Source of the DNA: Moraxellaceae bacterium
GTDB taxonomy: Bacteria; Pseudomonadota; Gammaproteobacteria; Pseudomonadales; Ketobacteraceae
Length of the DNA: 9,281 nucleotides
Direction: 5' to 3'
Assembly (NCBI GenBank): GCA_002402125.1
Contig: NVVG01000029.1
Span: 1-9,281, forward strand
In this document: positions 1-8,900 of the stretch, piece after piece
Position numbering within the stretch: position 1 is the first letter of the stretch
How the letters are laid out: the number at the start of each line of letters is the position of its first letter
Made by a program: the position numbers and the translations under genes
Notes under the pieces: model-generated
Database searches by the model: none
What the model saw: the letters and a program-made list of their open reading frames with translations, nothing else
What the model was told of the DNA's origin: nothing

Positions 1-2913
1 TCCTTGCCAGGTTTCAAGTTGGTTAACTCTTTCATTTCCAATTAACCAATCCAGTTCTGCCAGGCCTTTTTTACCCTCAAGTATCTGATCAATGACAGAT
101 ACAATACGATCACAAAGATCAAAGCCATCAAATTCGTTATCAAAATAGCTCAATCGCAAATTTACTTTATCAGCCTCTGGGGAAATTAAAAATTTCACCA
201 CACCTGGATTATCTGGTTGAAACGATGTAAGAAAACAGCGACATTCTCCGACATCAAAACCTTTTGACGCCTCTGGCGGACGGTAGTTAAATTGAAATTC
301 CAATCCATCAGCACTTAACACGCGAGCTCGGGCGGAGAAAGACAAATTCACTTTGTCATGCAACTGTTTGCGCCATGATCGATGGCTATTTAGCACATCG
401 GTAATGGTTTTATCGTTACCACAATCTGCACCAAGAAATAGCGACGGTGTGAACTGGAAATAACAACCTGTTAGATTCTGCTCTTCTTCGCTGCGAGCAG
501 CAACGGCTTCAATCAGCGCTATATCGTCGGCCTGATAGAAACAGCGTCGTATAGACAGCGCAAATAGAGTTCTTAATAGGTTAGCAAAAGAGACGCCCTG
601 CTCTTGGCACCAATTTTCTATTGCTGCTTTTTTGTTGCCAGATAAATCATACTGGCTTACACGCAAGCGCCCAGGATTCTTACTTCGATAGCCCAAGGTT
701 TCAACATTATCTAATTGAGCGCGCCAAAATTGAACCATCGCCAATGTATCTGTCTTTAACCGTCGTTCCGCAATTTTCTGACCATACAATGATACTTCTT
801 GAGGCAGAGTTTCACGTTCAAAATAGGCGCTAATGACTTGCTTGATCCGTACATATTCAGATGTACCATCCATAATCGCGTGATGCCATGCTGACAGGGC
901 AAAAAAACGTTCGTCGGACACTTTGACCAACCAATGTCGCTGAAGGTCTCCGTCTAACACTTTCCAGGGAATCAACGCTGTTTCACGAATCCACCTTGAA
1001 ATTTCTTCGTCACTTGTTAAATCGAATGACGGCGTTTCCATGCTAAGATCTACAAACTCAACAGTAATCTTTACTTCCTTTTGAACTACCTGGTAAATAG
1101 GTTCTAACCAAGGCTTGGAACTTTCAACAAATCGCACTCGCTGATTCGGTTGTTCTGAAATAACTCGATTAACCGCCTGCGACCAGCGTTCCAAATTAAC
1201 TGCAAATGGTAATTCTGCACTAAACAGGGCCGAGTTTCGTACGGTACGACTATCACGTACACTATCAAGCACAAAATCCCGTTGCAAAGGGGTTAGAGGA
1301 TAAACCGCTTCGATATTACTTTGTTCTACATGGCCTGGTGGCCCAAGATTAAGCAATGAAATCAGCGCATCATTCTCCACCAAATCAACAGCGGCAACAG
1401 GCTTATTGGATTCGCCCACCATCTGTCTTAACACTGAGGTGAAATGCTCAGAAAAGCATTGAATTGTCGACTCATCAAATAAATCAACGTTGTATTCAAT
1501 CATGCCAGATAATTCGGATTTTTTGTCAACCAACATCAAGGCAATGTCTTGACGAGCGGACACCAGTTCAACCTCTAGCGGTACGATTTCCAATCCACCT
1601 ACCACTTTAGTCTGTGCTTGTTCCTTACCACTGGTCAATGAAAAAGCAACTTGGTATAAAGGGGAAAAAGACAAATTCCGAGGCACATTAAGCGCCTCGA
1701 CAATAGCTTCCATCGGTACGTCTTGATGCGCCTGAGCAGCCAAGACCTGCTCGCGCACTTGCGCGACAAACTCTGCTAATGTCGGATTATTATCTTGATG
1801 GGTACGCACTACGAGGGTATTAATAAAGAACCCTATAAGATTCTCAACTTGGCCTTGATTGCGTCCTGCCACCGGCATACCAACACAGATATCGGGTTGA
1901 CCAGACCATTTGCATAACACCACTTTATAGGCGGCCAATAACAGAATATATAACGTTACATCAAATTCACGGGCTAATTTCCGCAAGGAATCTAACAAGT
2001 CTCCAGAAAAATCCAAATACACGTTGGAACCATTATTGGTCTTTAATGCGGGGCGAGGTCGATCAAAGGGTAACACTAATTCTTCTGGTGAATTGGCTAA
2101 CTGCTTCTTCCAATATCCTAACTGAGCATCCAATAAATCACCCGTCAACCATTGGCGCTGCCACTGGGCGTAATCTGCATACTGAATGCCCAGCTCGGGT
2201 AATTGTGCTGATTGACCTTTGCGCGTAGCTGCATAGAGTGCAGCCATCTCTTTAACAAAAATCTCCATGGACCAGCCATCAGATACTATATGATGCGTAA
2301 CGACGATGAGTGCATGCTGGTTATCATCAATCTTTAACAACTGTGCGCGAATTAATGGCCCTTGAGACAAATCAAACCCAGTCTGAATATCATCTTCAGC
2401 GAGCATCTTGGCCTTATCCATTCTTTCATCTTTAGGCAGTTCAGTAAGATCGGTAAACGGTAAGCTAAATACAGGAACCTCACCAATACGCTGTACCGCC
2501 TCGTCTTCCGCTGTGTCAAATACTGTACGAAGCGATTCATGTCGCTCTACCAACAATTCGAATGATCGCCTTAACGCCTCTCTATCGAGCACCCCATTCA
2601 ACACTAACGCTGCAGGAATATGAAATGTGCTATTGGCTGGCATAAGCTGCTCAATGAACAGCATTCGTTGTTGTGAATAAGAAAGTAATAATGGCCGGCT
2701 ACGATCAGCCTTAGGTATTGTATTATCTGAGGCGTCATCACCAATACGGGTAGCACTTAAGAATTCGATGACGTCTTGCTTTTTTGCAATCAAATGATCT
2801 TTTAAGTCTTTTGTCAACGCCCCTTTAGGTGCTTTGAATTTTAATTGTCCATCATCCAACCAAAGCTTAACACCCGCCGCTCCAAGCTTGGACATCAATT
2901 CAAAAACCGTCAT
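1..2913 (-). CDS. Non-ribosomal peptide synthetase, 3'-truncated: TubC_N docking-C-C-(A)
   Basis: This is the next NRPS of the assembly line. Translating every codon from the ATG at 2913 to the left edge gives 971 residues without a stop, so the gene continues outside the window. It begins MTVFELMSKLG, a TubC_N-type N-terminal docking domain (1-52). A complete L-donor-type condensation domain follows (about 72-505), then a 28-residue linker, then a second condensation-superfamily domain (about 534-950). The two C domains are adjacent, with no adenylation or carrier domain between them. The last residues (LDWLIGNERVNQLETWQG) resemble the linker that leads from a C into an A domain, so an A domain is expected just beyond the edge. 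The start is supported by the docking-domain N-terminus, a purine-rich Shine-Dalgarno and the ATGA overlap with the upstream NRPS. Role: takes the peptidyl chain from PCP2 of the upstream protein and extends it. Confidence 0.96.
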   Translation of the reverse strand, partial: MTVFELMSKLGAAGVKLWLDDGQLKFKAPKGALTKDLKDHLIAKKQDVIEFLSATRIGDDASDNTIPKADRSRPLLLSYSQQRMLFIEQLMPANSTFHIPAALVLNGVLDREALRRSFELLVERHESLRTVFDTAEDEAVQRIGEVPVFSLPFTDLTELPKDERMDKAKMLAEDDIQTGFDLSQGPLIRAQLLKIDDNQHALIVVTHHIVSDGWSMEIFVKEMAALYAATRKGQSAQLPELGIQYADYAQWQRQWLTGDLLDAQLGYWKKQLANSPEELVLPFDRPRPALKTNNGSNVYLDFSGDLLDSLRKLAREFDVTLYILLLAAYKVVLCKWSGQPDICVGMPVAGRNQGQVENLIGFFINTLVVRTHQDNNPTLAEFVAQVREQVLAAQAHQDVPMEAIVEALNVPRNLSFSPLYQVAFSLTSGKEQAQTKVVGGLEIVPLEVELVSARQDIALMLVDKKSELSGMIEYNVDLFDESTIQCFSEHFTSVLRQMVGESNKPVAAVDLVENDALISLLNLGPPGHVEQSNIEAVYPLTPLQRDFVLDSVRDSRTVRNSALFSAELPFAVNLERWSQAVNRVISEQPNQRVRFVESSKPWLEPIYQVVQKEVKITVEFVDLSMETPSFDLTSDEEISRWIRETALIPWKVLDGDLQRHWLVKVSDERFFALSAWHHAIMDGTSEYVRIKQVISAYFERETLPQEVSLYGQKIAERRLKTDTLAMVQFWRAQLDNVETLGYRSKNPGRLRVSQYDLSGNKKAAIENWCQEQGVSFANLLRTLFALSIRRCFYQADDIALIEAVAARSEEEQNLTGCYFQFTPSLFLGADCGNDKTITDVLNSHRSWRKQLHDKVNLSFSARARVLSADGLEFQFNYRPPEASKGFDVGECRCFLTSFQPDNPGVVKFLISPEADKVNLRLSYFDNEFDGFDLCDRIVSVIDQILEGKKGLAELDWLIGNERVNQLETWQG
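64..1314 (-). other. Second, divergent condensation-superfamily domain (C2)
   Basis: Lies directly after C1. It opens IEAVYPLTPLQRDFVLDS (from 534), like D-donor C domains up to PLQ, but then lacks the usual EGMLFH. The catalytic HHAIMDGTS is intact (677-685). Other core motifs are degraded: the RHxxLRTxF position reads EQPNQRVRF (587-595), AGR reads AAR (805-807), and the G-x-F-x-N-T-L-P-x-R motif reads GCYFQFTPSLF (816-826). Epimerization motifs (EGHGRE, SWR) and the heterocyclization DxxxxD are absent. Its role is unknown. It could be a modifying or recruiting C-type domain, or an alternative condensation site. Confidence 0.8.
1315..1398 (-). other. C1-C2 interdomain linker
   Basis: Residues 506-533 join the two C domains. 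The first half, VAAVDLVENDALISLLNLG, reads like the segment that normally leads from a C into an A domain. The second half, GPPGHVEQSN, runs straight into the IEAVYPL opening that normally follows a carrier or E domain. The hybrid character suggests loss of an intervening A-PCP unit or a recombination, which is an inference. Confidence 0.6.
1399..2700 (-). other. Condensation domain C1, L-donor (LCL) type
   Basis: Complete condensation domain with every core motif in canonical form: LSYSQQRMLFIEQL (from 77), ERHESLRTVF (123-132), catalytic HHIVSDGWS (207-215), YADYAQW (245-251), IGFFINTLVVR (360-370) and RNLSFSPLYQV (412-422). The HHIVSDGWS form and SYSQQR opening fit the LCL class, which accepts an L-configured donor. 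PCP2 has no E domain after it, so this class is what the assembly line requires. Confidence 0.92.
2758..2913 (-). other. TubC_N-type beta-hairpin docking domain
   Basis: Residues 1-52 of the downstream NRPS. Typical family features: MTVFELMSKL helix, GVKLWLDDGQLKFKAPKG hairpin core (from 15) and an ALTKDLKDHLIAKKQDVIEFL helical end. The Lys-rich hairpin edge is suited to bind the acidic tail of the upstream NRPS. It selects the upstream partner and has no catalytic role. Confidence 0.88.
2910..2913 (-). promoter_or_regulatory. ATGA stop/start overlap coupling the two NRPS genes
   Basis: The upstream TGA (2912-2910) overlaps the downstream ATG (2913-2911). There is no intergenic space for a promoter or terminator, so the two genes are most simply read from one transcript with translational coupling, giving similar amounts of two proteins that must dock. 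Confidence 0.9.
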
Positions 2914-5900
2914 AGTGTGCCTTCCTCAAAATCTTCATCATCCCACTCTTCTTCGGTCTCAGCTGCAGGTTGATTCTGCCACTGCACTGCGCCGATGATC
3001 TCTGCCAACGCGGAAATTGTGGGTACTTCAAACAGCGTTCGTAATGGTAGTTCTATCGCAAGCTGTTCTTTTATTCTTGACGACACCTTGGTGATCAATA
3101 GCGAATGTCCACCAAGATCAAAGAAATCGTCGTATATTCCTACCTGGGGTATTGCCAATACGTTCTGCCATATACGTGTTAACGTGGCTTCAACATCATT
3201 ACGCGCCGCTACATATTCGGTCACTTGATAAGCATCAACATCAGGTTTAGGTAGTGCTCGTTTGTCCACTTTACCGTTCGGTGTAATGGGTAACTCATTA
3301 ACAACAACCAATGCAGCCGGCACCATATAGTCAGGCAATGCTTGCTTCAGGGTATTGCGAATATGAATTAAATCCACTTGATCCGTACTACAAAGAGTAA
3401 AATACGCGACAAGTTGTTTGTGTCCAGGTTGATCTTCTCGGACAACAACCACTGAATCGACTATTTCTGGCAATCGAGTAATCGCTGTCTCAACTTCAGA
3501 TAATTCAATGCGAAAACCGCGTATTTTAACCTGATCATCGATACGCCCCAATATCTCCAGCGCGCCACTTGCAAGCATTCGACCTAAGTCGCCGGTTTTA
3601 TACATACGAGTATTTTCTTCACCTACAAAAGGGTCATTGACAAATACTTCAGCGGTTAATTCTGGTCGATTTAGGTAACCTCTAGCAACACCTTTCCCAC
3701 CCACATAAATTTCCCCAGGAACACCAACGGGTACTGGTCGACGATGATCATCTAGCACGTAGGTAGTGCTATTGGATAGAGGATGTCCAACAGGTATAGT
3801 GCTAGACCCTGGTAATACTTCAGTCACCTCATGGTACGTGGAGAACGTCGTATTTTCAGTCGGCCCATATACGTGTAATAAGCGTTTGGGTGGATTTTCG
3901 AGGGCTAAGACAGTAGCAGCATGGCCTGGATCACAAGCCTCTCCACCAAACAAAATGGTATCTAAACTGGAAAACAGTTTAGGTGCTTGTTGAGAAAATA
4001 CATTAAACAAAGCTGTAGTGATAAACATTATATTGATGTTTTCACTTTTAACGAATGCTTCAAAGCCCGTTGGCGATAGCAACGTATCTTTATCAACGCC
4101 AACTAACACTGCGCCATTTAATAGCGCCCCCCAATACTCAAAGGAAACGGCATCAAAAGAGACGTTAGACACATGGGCAAATCGATTAGAGCTATTAAAC
4201 TCCACGTAGTTAGCATTCTGCACCAGCCGCACAACACCCAGATGCGGTACACAGATCCCCTTAGGTTTGCCGGTAGAGCCAGAGGTATAAATAATCATCG
4301 CTATAGCATCTGCACCATCATCAGGCCGAATGGACTCAAACGCTGAAGAATGATTGGCAATATCATTACCAGATAAGTCTACGTTAACTAATGCCTTGGA
4401 TTTCTTACCCAAGAAATCAAACAGACTGCAGTGGGCATTATTGGTAATTACCACTGCTGCAGAGGAATCTTCAATCATATAAGCAATACGATCTTCGGGG
4501 TATGAGGGATCTATTGGCAAATAGGCACCGCCCACCTTCATGATTGCGAGTATGCCAACAATCATTTCACGGGATCGGTCAAAACAAATAGCTACTGGTT
4601 GATTGGCAGACACACCTTCTTTAACCAAATAGTTCGCCAGTTTATTCGCTAATGCATTGAGTTCAGTATAACTGGTATCTTCATTTGCAAAACGAACAGC
4701 AAGATCATTCTCACTTTTTGCCACTTGTTGTTCAAACAACCCTATTATAGTTTGCTCATCTAAAAACTCTGTAGATGTTTGATTCCATTGTGTCGTTACT
4801 TGAGTCACTTCATCTATTGTGATTATCGGCAATTCACCAACCAAAACGTTCGGATCTTCTGCTACCGCTGATAGCAAAGAATGTATGTGCTGAAGCATGC
4901 GATCAATGGTTTCATTTTCAAACAAATAGCTATCGTAAGAAAACCGTAGAACCAACTCTTTCCCGGGTATACAGATCAACGTTAACGGAAAATTAGTTTG
5001 CTGAAACGCTTCTACTGAGCATACGTCCATAGACGCCTGTGAATCTTCGAGGGATTCATCAATAGGATAGTTTTCAAATACCAAAATGGATTCAAATAAC
5101 GCTTCTTTACTCGGTACCTCGCTATATCGCTGCACATCCACCAGTGAGCTAGATTCAAACCGCTTCATCTCAACTTGTTTTTCTTGAGAAGAACGCAGCC
5201 AATCGACAAAGGATTGGTCGTTATCAATCCATAGTCGCATTGGTAGGGTGTTAATGAAACACCCTACCATTTGTTCGATACCCGGTAAGTCCACCGAACG
5301 ACCGGAGACGGTAGTACCAAACAACACCGATTCTTCGCCACTATATCGATGCAGGAGAATACCCCAGACACCTTGTAGAATGTTATTCAAAGTAAATCTG
5401 TTCAGCTTAGCCATTTTCTGTAGCGGAACGAGCTTATCATCGCGAACTACAATTTCCTTTTCGCGATACCGATCAGAACCGCCATCACTAACAAGTTTCT
5501 TTTGCGCGACAATAGCTCCGGAATTTTTTACAGTGATGGGGGTTGGTGCATTAAAGCCCTTTAGATATTCTGTCCAAAACTCTTGCCCTTCTTTGCTATC
5601 CTGACGTTGCTGCCAATCAATAAAACTTTGATATTTGGGCGCAACAGCAATATCCAGAGTTTGACCTTGAGACAAGGCTTCGTATATTGCAAACAGCTCA
5701 CCAAATACCAATGGCATTGACCAACCATCCAAGAGAATATGATGAAAACTCCATACCAACTGAAAACGACTATTCGGCAACCGTATCCAGGTAAGACGTA
5801 AGATGCCAGGTTGATTAAAGCTAAAGCCAAGATTACGATCGTCAATTAGATATCGCTCTAATTTCTCTTTAGACTCATCTAGAGAAAAATCACTCCAATC

Positions 5901-8900
5901 ATAGGTAGTGATGGATAGGTCTATAGTGTCATGCACTACTTGTAATGGTTGAGGCACGCCTTCCCATACAAATCCTGTGCGCAAAATCTGATGTCGTGAA
6001 ATCACCTGGCGCCAAGCATCAAACAACACGGTTTCATCGACAACCCCACCAAGACTTATATTAACTTGATCGAAGTACACCCAAGAATCAGGTTCATATA
6101 ACGTATGGAAGAGCATACCTTCTTGGACTGGTGACAATGGATATATTGCTTCGATGCCACTGTTTTCAGGTACAATCTCATCCAGCTGTCCCTGTGACAG
6201 GTTAGCCAGTGGAAAATCACTCGGTGTATAAGCGCCATTCTCTGCACTGGTGCAATGAGAGATAACCGCTTGTAAATTCTCCAAGTATCTTTGCGCCATA
6301 CTTTGGATGGTCTTTTCCTGGTGAATGGCAGTACTATAACGCCAGGTCATGATTAACTTGCCACCCTGAATACGACCACTTACGTCTAATAGATAGCTAC
6401 GGTTGCTGACTTGGGAAACCTCGTCCCCAACAGACTCAGAAGATTGCGTAAGTAATGCGTTCTCATCAAACACTTGATCAAGCTGACCCAAATAGTTGAA
6501 GCTTATTTGCGCCTTTGGCAGCAGTGACAGCTCATCTTTTAGGGATTGGTCATTAGAAAGATATCGAAGCACTCCATAACCTAAACCTTTTTTGGGTATG
6601 GCACGCAATTGCTCTTTGATTGATTTTATATAATCACTTAACCCTAACAATCCATCGCCGCAAAGCAAAACCGGAAATATCGACGTAAACCAGCCAACTG
6701 TTCGAGAAATATCAACCGTATCAGAGATAGGCTCTCGACCATGCCCCTCTAAATCAACCAACACATTGTCACATTGTGTCCATTTGGAAATAGTTAACCC
6801 AAATGCTGAGAGTAATAGTTCGTTAATTTCCGTCCGATAACATTGTGGCGCTTGCATCAACAATTGCTGTGTTTCGTCCTCAGATAATTCCAATTCAATC
6901 GTTGCTACACTGGCAATCGTATTGTGACCTTTACTATCGCGAGGAATTTCCGACACTTCAAGCGTTTGTTTAGACCACCAATAGTCAACATCCTCACGCA
7001 TCAAATCAGACTGAACAAAGCTTTGTAACGCTTCACCCCATTGTTGGAATGACGTGGTTTTCTCACCCAAATCAGGCGAATGCCCTGCAATGCATTGCTG
7101 CATTGCTGTTTGCAGATCTTCCAATATAATGCGCCAAGAAAACACATCGATAACCAAGTGATGCACGGCCACAAACATGCGTGAGGACTTGCCCTCACCC
7201 AAATTAAAAGAGATCACTTTGATCAACGGACCACTAGCCAAATTCATTTCGCCCTGAACTTGGGCTGCCAAGGCTTCCACTTGTTCAGTTTGAACTGCAA
7301 CAGGAAATTTCGCTAAATCAACAACTTCGTACACTTGATCTAATAATGACTCTACATGCTCCGAAGCTCGAAAGCGTTGACTCCAACCACCGGTCTCACT
7401 TTTTTCATACTGCAAACGTAACGCATCATGTTGCAGCAATACAGACTCCCACGCCTCCATGAGATGTTGATCATTAACACTAGCGTCGACAGAAAACATC
7501 ACTGATTGGTTAAAATGATGGATATCAGCGTTATTTTGATCAAAAAACCACTGTTGCACAGGTGTTAATAGTGACTCTCCTTCAACCAAGCCTTGCTCTG
7601 CGACAATCACATTGCTGAGATCAGTTGCTACCTCGGCTAATTCAGCAATGGTCTGGCTTTCGAATACCTGCTTCGCGGTAAGTTGCAGACCGTCACGCTT
7701 AGCACGAGATATGATCTGGATACTGAGGATAGAATCACCGCCCAGATCAAAGAAGTTATCGTGAATACCTACAGTATCCGCTTTTAAAACCTGCTCCCAG
7801 ATATCAATCAATGCCGCTTCATTTGCATTGCGTGCGGCAACGTATTCATGCTGAGCCTGATCTTCGGCTGTAGGTTCTGGCAACGCGCGCTTGTTTACTT
7901 TTCCATTTTCCGTTAAAGGGAACGCTTCCATAACCACAAACGAAGACGGAATCATGTGTTTTGGTAAGTGTTTGGACGTTTCCTTGCGAATGGTTGCACC
8001 ATCCAAACCAGGCTCTGCTATAACGTACGCTACCAATTGCTTTTGGCCTGGATTATCTTCTCGTACGATCACAACAACGTCGGTAACCCCGATCAATTGA
8101 GTCATGCTCGCTTCAACTTCTCCCAACTCAATCCGGAATCCGCGTATTTTTACTTGGTCATCTGCACGACCAAGAATTTCTATCTGACCACTTTCTGTGT
8201 ACCTTGCTAAATCACCGGTTTTATACAGACGATTATCTTCATAAATACCGCCAAAAGGACTTTCCACAAATGAGGCAGCGGTTTTCTCTGGATCATTGAG
8301 GTAACCCAAAGCCAAGCCATCCCCGCCCACATATATTTCACCCGCCACTCCTATGGGGACGGGGTACATCCTTGAATCTAGTACATAAGCTGTCGAGCCT
8401 GAGACACTGCGGCCAATGGGTACCGTTAACACGCCCTCAGGTACCTCTTGAATATCATATCCGGTTGAATAAGTAGTATTTTCCGCTGGGCCATAGATAT
8501 TTATTAAATGATCAGGTTTGTAGGCTTCAACAATTTTCCTAACTTGCTGGGGATCACAGATTTCGCCACCAAATAGTACGCATTTCATCTTTTCAAAAAC
8601 ATCGGGGCAGTTGATCGCAAACATGTTAAATAGCGCGGTTGTGATAACCATGATATTTGCTTTTGTCCGCCTCATCTCGGCGACAAATTCTTCCGGCGTT
8701 AACAATATCTCTTTGGAAATACCAACAAGCGTCGCGCCGTTTAGTAACCCTGCCCACACGTCGAAAGTGAACGCGTCAAATGAGACGTTGTTGATATGGG
8801 CAACTCGATCTTGCGGAGTGATTGTCAAATAATTGCAATTCAAGACAAGGCGAGCCACCCCTAATTGATGACAAACCACGCCTTTTGGTTTCCCTGTAGA

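Noticed and set aside
846..894. C2 as a beta-lactam-forming condensation domain with an extra histidine before HHxxxDG.
   Set aside because: The residue before the HH pair is Trp (AWHHAIMDG), so the additional histidine of that type is absent.
1237..1249. Short palindrome tcgtac-g-gtacga.
   Set aside because: A six-base stem with a one-base gap inside C2 coding sequence. It is too short to support an operator or hairpin.
64..1314. C2 as an epimerization or heterocyclization domain.
   Set aside because: It lacks the E-specific EGHGRE and SWR motifs, follows a C rather than a PCP, and has HHxxxDG instead of the DxxxxD motif of cyclization domains.
1..2913. Possible frameshift or pseudogene in the downstream NRPS.
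   Set aside because: Codon-by-codon translation over the whole span found no stop, and domain order and motifs read through without a break.
5241..5269. The hairpin as an intrinsic terminator.
   Set aside because: No T-run follows on the minus strand, and termination here would cut the NRPS transcript in mid-domain.
7092..7107. Tandem 8-base repeat gcattgct x2.
   Set aside because: Only two short copies within codons of the E domain. This is ordinary chance repetition.
621..8832. Several short open frames of about 60 to 120 codons on both strands (for example 5248-5604 plus, 5561-5845 minus, 7968-8210 plus).
   Set aside because: All lie inside the two NRPS frames, show no recognisable domain and are expected chance frames opposite or alongside long coding sequence.
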